64,000 bases of DNA from Neisseria uirgultaei (GTDB lineage: Bacteria; Pseudomonadota; Gammaproteobacteria; Burkholderiales; Neisseriaceae). This document shows, piece by piece, positions 16,642 to 25,808 of the stretch. Position 1 is the stretch's first letter, and each line of letters starts with the position of its first letter. The stretch covers positions 133,213 to 197,212 of the forward strand of contig NZ_CAUIYF010000003.1 in assembly GCF_962719845.1 (NCBI RefSeq), in the 5' to 3' direction. The translations under genes were made by a program, and so were the position numbers. The notes under the pieces were generated by a model that did not search any database, was not told the DNA's origin, and was given only the letters and a program-made list of their open reading frames with translations.

Positions 16642-18159
16642 ATGTCCCGCAACAAAATACCCTCATGGCTGACCGCCCTCATCCTGCTTATCGCCTTGCC
16701 GCTGACCCTTCCTTTCCTTTATGTCGCCATGCGTTCGTGGCAGGTCGGTGCAACACGCGCCTACGAACTGCTGTTCCGCCCACGCATGTTTGATTTGCTG
16801 GGAAACACCCTGATGCTGATGTTCGGCGTTACCCTGATTTCTATCGTTTTAGGCATTACCTGCGCCGTCCTGTTCCAACGTTACCGCTTTTTCGGCAAAA
16901 CCTTTTTTCAGACGGCAATTACTCTGCCCTTATGCATACCTGCATTTGTCAGCTGCTTTACATGGATCAGCCTGACTTTCCGCGTGGAGGGATTTTGGGG
17001 AACCGTTATGATTATGAGCCTGTCGTCTTTTCCCCTCGCCTACCTATCGGTCGAGGCAGCCCTCAAACGCATCAGCCTGTCGTTTGAAGAAGTCAGCCTT
17101 TCCTTGGGTAAAAGCCGCCTGCAAACTTTCTTTTCCGCCATACTTCCCCAACTCAAACCTGCCATCGGCAGCAGCATCCTGCTGATTGCGCTGCACATGC
17201 TGATTGAATTCGGTGCAGTATCGATACTCAACTATCCGACCTTTACCACCGCCATTTTCCAAGAATACGAAATGTCGTTCGACAACAACACCGCCGCGCT
17301 GCTGTCCGCCGTTTTAATGGCAGTGTGCGGCATCGTCGTATTTGGAGAAAGCATTTTCCGTGGAAAAACCAAGCTCTATCACAGCGGCAAAGGCGTTGCC
17401 CGCCCCTACCCGGTCAAAACGATGAAGCTGCCCGCGCAAATCTGCACAGTATTTTTTCTTGGCTCGCTGCTGGTTTTAAGCATCGTCATCCCGTTCGGCA
17501 TCCTCATCCGCTGGATGATGGTCGGCTCGTCCGGCACATTTGAACTCGTATCCGTGTTCGATGCGTTTGCCCGATCGATGGGCGTATCCGCCGCCGGCGC
17601 ATTATTGACCATATTGTGTGCACTGCCGCTCGTTTGGGCATCCGTCCGCTACCGCAATATCTTGACCGTATGGATAGACAGGCTGCCCTTCCTGCTGCAC
17701 GCCGTACCCGGCCTAGTGATCGCCCTTTCGCTGATTTATTTCAGCATCAACTATGCACCATCCGTTTACCAAACCTTTATCGTCGTCGTCCTTGCCTATT
17801 TCATGCTTTACCTGCCGATGGCGCAAACCACCCTGAGGACTTCCTTGGAACAATTCCCCAAAGGCATGGAACAGGTCGGCGCAACATTGGGGCGCGGACA
17901 CTTCTTTATTTTCAGGACGTTGGTGCTGCCGTCCATCCTGCCCGGCATTACCGCCGCATTCGCACTCGTCTTCCTCAACCTGATGAAAGAGCTGACCGCC
18001 ACTCTGTTGCTGACCGCCGACGATGTCCACACGCTCTCCACCGCCGTTTGGGAATACACGTCAGACGCACAATATGCCGCCGCCACCCCGTATGCCCTTA
18101 TGCTGGTACTGTTTTCAGGCCTGCCCGTATTCATACTGAAAAAATACGCCTTCAAATAA
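16642..18159 (+). CDS. fbpB: Ferric iron ABC transporter permease FbpB
   Basis: This inner-membrane permease moves Fe3+ delivered by FbpA. The 505-aa protein is a fused double permease with about 12 hydrophobic helices. Two EAA-like coupling loops contact the ATPase: EVSLSLGKSRLQTFFSAILPQLKPAIGSS (about 151-180) and EQVGATLGRGHFFIFRTLVLPSILPG (about 411-436). It starts 64 nt after fbpA, behind the hairpin, and precedes fbpC by 21 nt. Confidence 0.93.
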   Translation: MSRNKIPSWLTALILLIALPLTLPFLYVAMRSWQVGATRAYELLFRPRMFDLLGNTLMLMFGVTLISIVLGITCAVLFQRYRFFGKTFFQTAITLPLCIPAFVSCFTWISLTFRVEGFWGTVMIMSLSSFPLAYLSVEAALKRISLSFEEVSLSLGKSRLQTFFSAILPQLKPAIGSSILLIALHMLIEFGAVSILNYPTFTTAIFQEYEMSFDNNTAALLSAVLMAVCGIVVFGESIFRGKTKLYHSGKGVARPYPVKTMKLPAQICTVFFLGSLLVLSIVIPFGILIRWMMVGSSGTFELVSVFDAFARSMGVSAAGALLTILCALPLVWASVRYRNILTVWIDRLPFLLHAVPGLVIALSLIYFSINYAPSVYQTFIVVVLAYFMLYLPMAQTTLRTSLEQFPKGMEQVGATLGRGHFFIFRTLVLPSILPGITAAFALVFLNLMKELTATLLLTADDVHTLSTAVWEYTSDAQYAAATPYALMLVLFSGLPVFILKKYAFK

Positions 18160-18180
18160 CACTGCTGCGAAAGACCGACT

Positions 18181-19245
18181 ATGACCGCACCCGCACTCCA
18201 AATCCGCCAACTGACCAAAAACTTCCAGAACCATGCCGTTCTGCAAAACATCTCGCTCACACTCGGCAAAGGGGAAATCCTCTTCGTCATCGGTGCATCA
18301 GGTTGCGGCAAAACCACGCTGCTGCGCTGCCTTGCCGGTTTTGAACAACCCGATTCCGGAGAAATCTCGCTTTACGGAAGAACAATCTATTCAGAAAATA
18401 CCAACCTTCCCGTCCGCGAACGCCGTTTGGGTTACGTCGTACAGGAAGGCGTACTGTTCCCCCACCTGACCGTTTACCGCAACATCGCCTACGGGCTGGG
18501 CAACGGCAAAGGCAAGACGGCGCAGGAGCGGCAACGCATCGAAGCCATGATGGCCCTGACCGGCATTTCCGAACTCTCAAACCGTCATCCGCACGAACTT
18601 TCAGGCGGACAGCAACAACGTGTCGCCCTCGCCCGCGCCCTCGCCCCCGATCCCGAACTCATCCTGCTGGACGAACCCTTCAGCGCACTGGACGAACAGT
18701 TGCGCCGCCAGATTCGCGAAGACATGATTGCCGCCCTGCGCGCCAACGGCAAATCTGCCGTTTTCGTCAGCCACGACCGGGAAGAAGCCCTGCAATACGC
18801 CGACCGGATTGCCGTCATGAAACAAGGGCGCATCCTCCAGACTGCAGCCCCCCACGAACTGTACCGACAACCTGCCGACCTTGAAACAGCCCTATTTATC
18901 GGCGAAGGTATCTCCCTGCCCGCCACACTCAACGCCGACGGTACGGCAGACTCCGAATTAGGCAGGTTCCCCGTCGGCAACACCTTACCCGCAGGCACAC
19001 GCGGCACACTGCTCATCCGTCCGGAACAATTCAGCTTCAACCGCCCGAACACCCATGCTGCCGAATTATCCGCCACCATCCTCAACGCCATACCCAAAGC
19101 ACGCCACATACAAATCCGCCTGAAAGTCGAGCAAACCATCCTGACGCTGAACACCCCCTACGCACCCGATTTTTCAGACGGCATACAGACACGCATCTAC
19201 TTGAATTCAGAAGCACTGTTTTTCCCGGAACAACCTGCCCCGTAA
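18181..19245 (+). CDS. fbpC: Ferric iron ABC transporter ATPase FbpC
   Basis: The 354-aa protein has Walker A GASGCGKTT (about 38-46), the signature LSGGQQQRVALARAL (about 140-154), Walker B ELILLDEPFSALDE and the switch histidine in VFVSHDREEAL. A C-terminal TOBE-like regulatory domain (about 240-354) follows. It powers FbpB. An in-frame uptake sequence encodes SDGIQT near the C-terminus. Confidence 0.94.
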   Translation: MTAPALQIRQLTKNFQNHAVLQNISLTLGKGEILFVIGASGCGKTTLLRCLAGFEQPDSGEISLYGRTIYSENTNLPVRERRLGYVVQEGVLFPHLTVYRNIAYGLGNGKGKTAQERQRIEAMMALTGISELSNRHPHELSGGQQQRVALARALAPDPELILLDEPFSALDEQLRRQIREDMIAALRANGKSAVFVSHDREEALQYADRIAVMKQGRILQTAAPHELYRQPADLETALFIGEGISLPATLNADGTADSELGRFPVGNTLPAGTRGTLLIRPEQFSFNRPNTHAAELSATILNAIPKARHIQIRLKVEQTILTLNTPYAPDFSDGIQTRIYLNSEALFFPEQPAP

Positions 19246-19302
19246 GTTTGGAAACACCATGCCGTCTGAAAGGCGTGCCAATGTCTGGCGATATTCATCT
19301 TG

Positions 19303-19332
19303 TTGAAAACATAATTTATTTGTTAATATAGA
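19303..19332 (+). promoter_or_regulatory. Candidate promoter for pta
   Basis: TTGAAA (19303-19308) and TATAGA (19327-19332) are spaced by 18 bp in the 240-bp AT-rich gap after fbpC. A lone uptake sequence lies at 19259-19270. The rest of 19333-19485 shows nothing recognisable. Confidence 0.4.
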
Positions 19333-19485
19333 AACACGCGGCAGCGTAAGACCGACTGCCGCCCAAAAACAGAAAATACCTGTTTCCGCAAACCGGACGG
19401 GAAATAGCCTATCCCGACATTTCCCCTCAAATCCCAACACTTCCAACATACATGCCGCACACCGCAGCATACGAAAGGATATATC

Positions 19486-20988
19486 ATGGCAAAAGTACTC
19501 ATCGTACCCGTATCTGCCGGACTTGACGCATCCGCCGCCGCCCGATCATTTGCAAAAGCCCTGAACGCACAAGTTTTCCAAGCCTTTGACGCACAAGCAG
19601 AAGCCCTGTTGGCGCAAGGCAAAAGCGACGACTGGTTTGACGCGACGGTCGGTAAAGTTGCCGCACTCGATGCCGACAACCTCATTATCGAAGGCATCGC
19701 ACCCGATGCTGACAAAATCTACCTTGCAGGCAAAAACGTCGAACTGGCGCTCTCTTTGGACGCCGCCGCCGTATTTGCCATCCGTTCCGACAACGCCGAT
19801 GCAGACGAACTGGCGCACCGGCTGAACCTTGCCAAACAGTTCTTTGCCACCGCACCGGGCGTATTGGAAGGTTTTATTGTCGACGGTGCGGCAACCTCCG
19901 TTGCCGAAGCGGCTGCCGAAAAAACCGGTTTGACGTTCTTCGGCTCAAGCAGCGCGCTGAAAGACGTATCCGTATTGGCAAACCGACAAACCAAACGCCT
20001 TTCGCCCGCCCAATTCCGCTACAACCTGATTGACTTCGCCCGTAAAGCCGACAAACGCATCGTCCTGCCGGAAGGTGCCGAGCCGCGTACCGTCCAAGCC
20101 GCCGCCATCTGTCACGAAAAAGGCATTGCACGCTGCGTCCTGCTTGCCAAACGCGAAGAAGTTGAAGCCGTTGCCAAAGAACGCGGCATCAGCCTGCCGG
20201 ACTCTTTGGAAATCGTCGATCCCGCCTCATTGGTCGAACAATACGTCGAGCCGATGTGCGAACTGCGCAAATCCAAAGGCCTGACACCCGAAGACGCGCG
20301 CAAGCAACTGCAAGACACCGTGGTACTCGGTACAATGATGATGGCGCAAAACGATGTAGACGGCCTGGTATCCGGCGCGGTTCATACGACCGCCAACACC
20401 ATCCGCCCCGCTTTGCAACTGATTAAAACCGCACCGGGTGCAAGCCTCGTATCCAGCGTATTCTTTATGCTGCTGCCCAACCAAGTCCTCGTCTTCGGCG
20501 ACTGCGCGGTTAATCCGAACCCGACCGCGCAACAGCTTGCCGACATCGCCATCCAGTCTGCCGATTCCGCAAAAGCCTTCGGCATCGACCCGAAAGTGGC
20601 CATGATTTCCTACTCTACGGTCAACTCCGGCAGCGGTCCCGATGTCGATACCGTCATCGAAGCAACCAAACTTGCCCAAGAAAAACGCCCCGACCTCGCC
20701 ATCGACGGCCCGCTGCAATATGATGCGGCAACCGTGCCGGGCGTGGGCAAATCCAAAGCTCCGGGCAGCCCGGTGGCAGGACAGGCAACCGTTTTGGTCT
20801 TCCCCGACCTGAACACCGGCAACTGCACCTATAAAGCCGTCCAACGCAGTGCCAACGTCTTGAGCGTCGGTCCGCTGCTGCAAGGCCTGCGCAAACCGGT
20901 CAACGACCTGTCTCGCGGCGCGCTGGTGGAAGACATCGTGTTTACCATCGCCCTGACTGCCGTTCAGGCAAAACAAATGGAAGGCTGA
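19486..20988 (+). CDS. pta: Phosphate acetyltransferase
   Basis: Pta converts acetyl-CoA and phosphate to acetyl phosphate, feeding AckA and acetyl-phosphate signalling. The C-terminal PTA_PTB catalytic domain occupies about residues 175-495, with NLIDFARKADKRIVLPEGAEPRT, VVLGTMMMAQNDVDGLVSGAVHTTANTIRPALQLI and SPVAGQATVLVFPDLNTGN. The protein is 500 aa, against 714 in E. coli. The N-terminal P-loop-like domain is reduced and lacks a GxxxxGKT motif, so it is a short form. AAAGGATATATC precedes the ATG. Confidence 0.93.
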   Translation: MAKVLIVPVSAGLDASAAARSFAKALNAQVFQAFDAQAEALLAQGKSDDWFDATVGKVAALDADNLIIEGIAPDADKIYLAGKNVELALSLDAAAVFAIRSDNADADELAHRLNLAKQFFATAPGVLEGFIVDGAATSVAEAAAEKTGLTFFGSSSALKDVSVLANRQTKRLSPAQFRYNLIDFARKADKRIVLPEGAEPRTVQAAAICHEKGIARCVLLAKREEVEAVAKERGISLPDSLEIVDPASLVEQYVEPMCELRKSKGLTPEDARKQLQDTVVLGTMMMAQNDVDGLVSGAVHTTANTIRPALQLIKTAPGASLVSSVFFMLLPNQVLVFGDCAVNPNPTAQQLADIAIQSADSAKAFGIDPKVAMISYSTVNSGSGPDVDTVIEATKLAQEKRPDLAIDGPLQYDAATVPGVGKSKAPGSPVAGQATVLVFPDLNTGNCTYKAVQRSANVLSVGPLLQGLRKPVNDLSRGALVEDIVFTIALTAVQAKQMEG

Positions 20989-21014
20989 CAAACGGCTTTC
21001 CGGGTTTGAACCCT

Positions 21015-21052
21015 ATGCCGTCTGAAGACAGATTCCCGTTTTCAGACGGCAT
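21015..21052 (+). terminator. DUS inverted-pair terminator after pta
   Basis: ATGCCGTCTGAA (21015-21026) and complement (21041-21052), followed by TTTTT. Confidence 0.8.
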
Positions 21053-21117
21053 TTTTATCAGCCCGGCACATTTGTTTGTTAAAATCGCAGCCATATTGCA
21101 AAAAAGAGGAGGAAGCC

Positions 21118-21756
21118 ATGCAAACCGCCATTATCGATTACGGTATGGGCAACCTGCATTCCGTATTGAAATCCGTCCGGACGGCGGGGCAGCTTGCCGG
21201 AAAAAATACCGAAATCTTTTTAAGCGGCGACCCCGACCGCGTGTCCCGCGCCGACAAAGTCATTTTTCCCGGGCAGGGCGCGATGCCCGACTGTATGGCG
21301 GCACTGAAGCGCGGCGGCTTGGACGAGGCAGTCAAAGATGCCTTAAAAAACAAACCGTTTTTCGGAATCTGCGTCGGCGCGCAACTCTTATTCGACCACA
21401 GCGAAGAAGGAAACACCGACGGCTTGGGCTGGTTCGGCGGCAAAGTCAGACGCTTTGCCCGCGACCTCCGCGACCGGCAGGGATGCCGTCTGAAAGTCCC
21501 GCATATGGGCTGGAACACCGTGCGCCAAACCCAAAACCACCCGCTGTTTAAAGATATTCCCCAAGACACGCGTTTTTACTTCGTCCACAGCTACTATTTC
21601 GACCCCGAAAATCCCGAAACCATATTGGGCGAAAGCGACTACCCGTCCCCGTTTGCCTGCATCGTCGGCAAAGACAACGTATTCGCCACGCAATTTCACA
21701 CCGAAAAAAGCCATGATGCCGGGCTGACGATGTTGAAAAACTTTTTAAACTGGTAA
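21118..21756 (+). CDS. hisH: Imidazole glycerol phosphate synthase, glutamine amidotransferase subunit
   Basis: HisH supplies ammonia to HisF for IGP and AICAR formation in histidine synthesis. The 212-aa protein starts MQTAIIDYGMGNLHSV. It has the nucleophile cysteine in FFGICVGAQLLF (about residue 85) and the His-Glu of the triad in TQFHTEKSH. A very strong AGAGGAGGAAG site precedes the ATG at 21118. An in-frame uptake sequence encodes GCRLKVPHMGWN near residue 125. It heads the hisH-hisA-hisF-hisI cluster. Confidence 0.95.
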   Translation: MQTAIIDYGMGNLHSVLKSVRTAGQLAGKNTEIFLSGDPDRVSRADKVIFPGQGAMPDCMAALKRGGLDEAVKDALKNKPFFGICVGAQLLFDHSEEGNTDGLGWFGGKVRRFARDLRDRQGCRLKVPHMGWNTVRQTQNHPLFKDIPQDTRFYFVHSYYFDPENPETILGESDYPSPFACIVGKDNVFATQFHTEKSHDAGLTMLKNFLNW

Positions 21757-21788
21757 GCCGGACACACCCCCGAACAAGGAGAAAAATT

Positions 21789-22526
21789 ATGCTGCTGATA
21801 CCCGCCATCGATTTGAAAGAAGGACGCTGCGTCCGCCTGAAACAAGGGTTGATGGAAGAGGCGACCGTCTTTTCCGATTCGCCCTCCGAAACCGCGCTGC
21901 ACTGGTTCAAACAGGGCGCGCGCCGCCTGCATCTGGTAGATTTGAACGGCGCGTTTGCCGGTGTTCCGCAAAACCTGCCCGCCATCAAAGACATCCTCGC
22001 CGCCGTCGCCAAAGACATCCCCGTACAGCTCGGCGGCGGCATACGCGATTTGAAAACCATCGGACAATATTTGGATTTGGGCCTGAACGACGTGATTATC
22101 GGCACGGCGGCAGTCAAAAACCCCGACTTCGTGCGCGAGGCGTGCAAAGCCTTCCCCGGCAGGATTATTGTCGGGCTGGATGCCAAAGACGGTATGGCCG
22201 CCATCGACGGCTGGGCAACCGTAACCGGGCATCATGTGATTGATTTAGCAAAACGCTTTGAAGACGACGGTGTCAACAGCATCATCTACACCGACATCGG
22301 GCGCGACGGTATGATGAGCGGCGTGAACATCGACGCGACGGTCAAACTCGCCCAAACCGTCCGCATTCCCGTCATCGCCTCCGGCGGACTGACCGGCTTG
22401 GACGACATCCGCGCCCTGTGTGCCGCCGAAAAACGTGGCGTAGCAGGCGCGATTACCGGCCGCGCGATTTACGAGGGCAGCATCGATTTTGCCCAAGCGC
22501 AGCAACTGGCAGATTCCCTCGACTAA
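21789..22526 (+). CDS. hisA: Phosphoribosylformimino-AICAR ribotide isomerase
   Basis: A 245-aa (beta/alpha)8 barrel catalysing the Amadori isomerisation in histidine synthesis. MLLIPAIDLKEGRCVRLKQG holds the first catalytic aspartate (D8). The second half-barrel has the matching aspartate in IYTDIGRDGMMSG, and GGGIRDLKT binds phosphate. It lies 32 nt after hisH behind AAGGAGAAA and 12 nt before hisF. Confidence 0.96.
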   Translation: MLLIPAIDLKEGRCVRLKQGLMEEATVFSDSPSETALHWFKQGARRLHLVDLNGAFAGVPQNLPAIKDILAAVAKDIPVQLGGGIRDLKTIGQYLDLGLNDVIIGTAAVKNPDFVREACKAFPGRIIVGLDAKDGMAAIDGWATVTGHHVIDLAKRFEDDGVNSIIYTDIGRDGMMSGVNIDATVKLAQTVRIPVIASGGLTGLDDIRALCAAEKRGVAGAITGRAIYEGSIDFAQAQQLADSLD

Positions 22527-22538
22527 AGGCATCCGATT

Positions 22539-23306
22539 ATGGCACTGGCAAAACGCATCATCCCCTGTCTCGACGTAAAAGACGGGCGCGTCGTCAAAGG
22601 CGTGAACTTCATCGGTTTGCGCGACGCGGGCGACCCCGTCGAAGCCGCCAAACGCTACAACGGCGAAGGCGCGGACGAATTGACCTTCCTCGACATCACC
22701 GCCTCATCCGACAACCGCGACACCATCCTGCACATCATCGAAGAGGTTGCCGAACAAGTCTTCATCCCGCTGACCGTCGGCGGCGGCGTACGCACCGTTG
22801 CCGACATCCGCCGCCTGCTCAATGCCGGCGCGGACAAAGTCAGCATCAACACCGCCGCCGTTACCCGTCCCGACCTGATTGACGAAGCCGCCGGATTTTT
22901 CGGTTCGCAAGCCATCGTCGCCGCCGTCGATGCCAAAGCCGTCAACCCCGAAAACACACGCTGGGAAATCTTTACCCACGGCGGGCGAAATCCGACCGGT
23001 TTGGATGCGGTGGAATGGGCGGTCGAAATGCAAAAACGCGGCGCGGGCGAAATCCTGCTCACCGGTATGGACAGGGACGGGACGAAACAGGGTTTCAACC
23101 TGCCGCTGACCCGCGCCGTTGCCGAAGCCGTCGACATCCCCGTCATCGCCTCCGGAGGGGTCGGCAATGTCCGGCATCTGATTGAAGGCATAACCGAAGG
23201 CAAAGCCGATGCCGTACTTGCCGCCGGCATTTTCCATTTCGGGGAAATCGCCATCCGCGAAGCCAAACGCGCTATGCGCGAAGCCGGCATCGAAGTGCGC
23301 CTCTGA
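22539..23306 (+). CDS. hisF: Imidazole glycerol phosphate synthase, cyclase subunit
   Basis: HisF closes the imidazole ring with ammonia from HisH. The 255-aa barrel has IIPCLDVKDGRVVKGVNF with catalytic D11. The second catalytic aspartate is in LLTGMDRDGTKQGFN (about 131). Phosphate-binding GGGVRT and SGGVGN loops are present. Confidence 0.96.
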   Translation: MALAKRIIPCLDVKDGRVVKGVNFIGLRDAGDPVEAAKRYNGEGADELTFLDITASSDNRDTILHIIEEVAEQVFIPLTVGGGVRTVADIRRLLNAGADKVSINTAAVTRPDLIDEAAGFFGSQAIVAAVDAKAVNPENTRWEIFTHGGRNPTGLDAVEWAVEMQKRGAGEILLTGMDRDGTKQGFNLPLTRAVAEAVDIPVIASGGVGNVRHLIEGITEGKADAVLAAGIFHFGEIAIREAKRAMREAGIEVRL

Positions 23307-23336
23307 CCGCCCCGACTATGCCGTCTGAAAGGAAAT

Positions 23337-23732
23337 ATGGATAAAAACCTGCTTGAAGCCGTCAAATTTGACGAAAAAGGTTTGGTTTGTGCCATCGCCC
23401 AAGATGCCGAAACCAAACGTGTTTTAATGGTGGCGTGGATGAACGCCGAAGCCCTGCAAAAAACCGTCGAAACCGGCTTTGCCCACTATTACAGCCGTTC
23501 TCGCCAAAAACAATGGATGAAGGGCGAAGAGTCGGGACACACGCAAAAAGTCCGCGAACTGCGCCTCGACTGCGACGGCGACGCCATTGTGATGCTCATC
23601 GCCCAAAACGGCGGCATCGCCTGCCACACCGGGCGCGAAAGCTGCTTTTACAAAGTCTGGAACGGCAGCGCGTGGGAAACCGCCGATGCCGTCCTGAAAG
23701 ACGAAAAAGAGATTTACGGCAGCACGCACTGA
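23337..23732 (+). CDS. hisI: Phosphoribosyl-AMP cyclohydrolase
   Basis: This 131-aa Zn2+/Mg2+ enzyme opens the adenine ring of PR-AMP. It has ARSRQKQWMKGEESGHTQ-type core (YYSRSRQKQWMKGEESGHTQ), DCDGDAIVMLI and the zinc cysteine/histidine set CHTGRESCFY. It is a stand-alone HisI; the HisE activity is encoded separately at 48802. An uptake sequence at 23318-23329 abuts the ribosome site, so the DUS end contributes to GAAAGGA. Confidence 0.95.
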   Translation: MDKNLLEAVKFDEKGLVCAIAQDAETKRVLMVAWMNAEALQKTVETGFAHYYSRSRQKQWMKGEESGHTQKVRELRLDCDGDAIVMLIAQNGGIACHTGRESCFYKVWNGSAWETADAVLKDEKEIYGSTH

Positions 23733-23744
23733 CCGCCTCCAACA

Positions 23745-23773
23745 TTGAATTATCAGGCATTTTTTTGTACAAT
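23745..23773 (+). promoter_or_regulatory. Promoter for prfC
   Basis: TTGAAT (23745-23750, 5/6 match less one) and TACAAT (23768-23773, 5/6) are spaced by 17 bp, 65 bp before prfC. Confidence 0.65.
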
Positions 23774-23838
23774 TTCGCCGTCTCAAACACTGTCCGGGCC
23801 GTCTGAAAAGCGGCCTGAACCTTTTTGCAAAGAAAACC

Positions 23839-25434
23839 ATGTCCCAAGAAATCCTCGACCAAGTGCGCCGCCGCCGCACGTTTGCCATCATTTCCCACCC
23901 TGACGCAGGTAAAACCACGCTGACCGAAAAGCTGTTGCTGTTTTCGGGCGCGATTCAGAGTGCGGGTACGGTAAAAGGTAAGAAAACCGGCAAATTCGCC
24001 ACCTCCGACTGGATGGACATCGAAAAGCAGCGCGGCATTTCCGTGGCATCAAGCGTGATGCAGTTCGACTACAAAGACCATACCGTCAACCTTTTGGACA
24101 CGCCGGGACACCAAGACTTTTCCGAAGACACCTACCGCGTTTTGACCGCCGTGGACAGCGCATTGATGGTCATCGACGCGGCAAAAGGCGTGGAAGCGCA
24201 AACCATCAAACTCTTGAACGTCTGCCGCCTGCGCGATACGCCGATTGTTACCTTCATGAACAAATACGACCGAGAAGTGCGCGATTCTTTGGAATTGCTG
24301 GACGAAGTGGAAAACATCCTGCAAATCCGCTGCGCGCCCGTTACCTGGCCGATCGGTATGGGCAAAAACTTCAAGGGCGTATACCACATCCTGAACGACG
24401 AAATCTATCTCTTTGAAGCGGGCGGCGAACGCCTGCCGCACGAGTTCGACATCATCAAAGGCATCGACAATCCCGAATTGGAACAACGCTTTCCGCTGGA
24501 AATCCAGCAGTTGCGCGACGAAATCGAATTAGTGCAGGCGGCTTCCAACGAGTTCAATCTCGACGAATTTCTCGCCGGCGAACTCACGCCCGTGTTCTTC
24601 GGCTCGGCGATTAACAACTTCGGTATTCAGGAAATCCTCAATTCATTGATTGACTGGGCGCCCGCACCGAAACCGCGCGACGCGACCATACGCATGGTCG
24701 AGCCTGACGAGCCGAAATTTTCTGGATTTATCTTTAAAATCCAAGCCAATATGGATCCGAAACACCGCGACCGCATCGCCTTCTTGCGCGTCTGCTCCGG
24801 CAAATTCGAGCGCGGCATGAAGATGAAACACCTGCGCATCAACCGCGAAATCGCCGCGTCCAGCGTGGTAACGTTCATGTCGCACGACCGCGAGCTGGTG
24901 GAAGAAGCCTACGCGGGCGACATCATCGGCATCCCGAACCACGGCAACATCCAAATCGGCGACAGCTTCTCCGAAGGCGAACAACTGGCATTTACCGGCA
25001 TCCCTTTCTTCGCGCCAGAACTATTCCGCAGCGTCTGCATCAAAAACCCACTGAAAATCAAGCAACTGCAAAAAGGTTTGCAACAACTCGGCGAAGAAGG
25101 CGCGGTACAGGTGTTCAAACCGATGAGCGGCGCGGATTTGATTTTGGGTGCGGTCGGCGTGTTGCAGTTTGAGGTCGTAACCTCGCGCCTCGCCAACGAA
25201 TACGGCGTGGAAGCCGTGTTCGACAGCGCATCCATCTGGTCGGCGCGCTGGGTATCGTGCGACAACAAGAAAAAACTGGCGGAATTTGAAAAAGCCAACG
25301 CGGGCAACCTCGCCATCGACGCGGGCGGCAACCTCGCCTACCTCGCCCCCAACCGCGTGAATTTGGGGCTGACGCAAGAACGTTGGCCGGACATCGTGTT
25401 CCACGAAACGCGCGAACATTCGGTCAAACTTTAA
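23839..25434 (+). CDS. prfC: Peptide chain release factor 3 (RF3)
   Basis: RF3 is the GTPase that ejects RF1/RF2 from the ribosome after termination. The 531-aa protein has G-domain motifs SHPDAGKTTLTEK (G1), RGISVASS (G2), DTPGHQDF (G3) and NKYDR (G4). The usual domain II and the RF3 C-terminal domain follow. The last 27 codons and the downstream hairpin are repeated tandemly after the gene. The protein itself looks intact and of normal length (E. coli 529). Confidence 0.96.
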   Translation: MSQEILDQVRRRRTFAIISHPDAGKTTLTEKLLLFSGAIQSAGTVKGKKTGKFATSDWMDIEKQRGISVASSVMQFDYKDHTVNLLDTPGHQDFSEDTYRVLTAVDSALMVIDAAKGVEAQTIKLLNVCRLRDTPIVTFMNKYDREVRDSLELLDEVENILQIRCAPVTWPIGMGKNFKGVYHILNDEIYLFEAGGERLPHEFDIIKGIDNPELEQRFPLEIQQLRDEIELVQAASNEFNLDEFLAGELTPVFFGSAINNFGIQEILNSLIDWAPAPKPRDATIRMVEPDEPKFSGFIFKIQANMDPKHRDRIAFLRVCSGKFERGMKMKHLRINREIAASSVVTFMSHDRELVEEAYAGDIIGIPNHGNIQIGDSFSEGEQLAFTGIPFFAPELFRSVCIKNPLKIKQLQKGLQQLGEEGAVQVFKPMSGADLILGAVGVLQFEVVTSRLANEYGVEAVFDSASIWSARWVSCDNKKKLAEFEKANAGNLAIDAGGNLAYLAPNRVNLGLTQERWPDIVFHETREHSVKL

Positions 25435-25452
25435 AAAGCAAGCGGCGATAAA

Positions 25453-25490
25453 ATGCCGTCTGAACCCGAAAAAAGGCTTTCAGACGGCAT
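25453..25490 (+). terminator. DUS inverted-pair terminator of prfC (copy 1)
   Basis: ATGCCGTCTGAA (25453-25464) and complement (25479-25490), followed by TTTTT. Confidence 0.8.
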
Positions 25491-25658
25491 TTTTGCCTGC
25501 AACTCAAATGCAGACGGTCAAAATCAAGACGCATCGGAATCATCATCGGGTGCGTCCAAGCGCGTGAATTTGGGGCTGACGCAAGAACGCCGGCGGACAT
25601 CGTGTTCCACGAAACGCGCGAACATTCGGTCAAACTGTAAAAAGCAATCGGCGATAAA

Positions 25659-25696
25659 ATGCCGTCTGAACCCGAAAAAAGGTCTTCAGACGGCAT
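25659..25696 (+). terminator. Duplicated DUS hairpin (copy 2)
   Basis: ATGCCGTCTGAA (25659-25670) and complement (25685-25696), followed by a T run; a copy of the hairpin 206 bp upstream. Confidence 0.75.
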
Positions 25697-25808
25697 TTTT
25701 TGCCTGCAACTCAAACGCAGACGGTCAAAATCAAGGCGCATCGGATGCCGTTATCTGGTGCGTCCAAGCGCGTGAATTTGGGGCTGACGCAAGAACGTCG
25801 GTGTGATT

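Larger units (their letters stand above)
25354..25800 (+). repeat. Tandem array of the prfC 3' end (period 207/208 bp)
   Basis: The 3' end of prfC plus its downstream DUS hairpin (25354-25560) is followed by a second copy (25561-25768). A 32-bp third partial copy starts at 25769. Copy 2 differs by scattered substitutions and a 1-nt loss (CGTTGGCCGG versus CGCCGGCGG). The extra prfC tails are not attached to a gene. No protein is supported in 25435-25808. Confidence 0.92.

Noticed and set aside
25354..25800. CRISPR or transposon interpretation of the 207-bp repeat
   Set aside because: Unit contains coding sequence of prfC and a DUS hairpin; no spacer structure, terminal inverted repeats or transposase.
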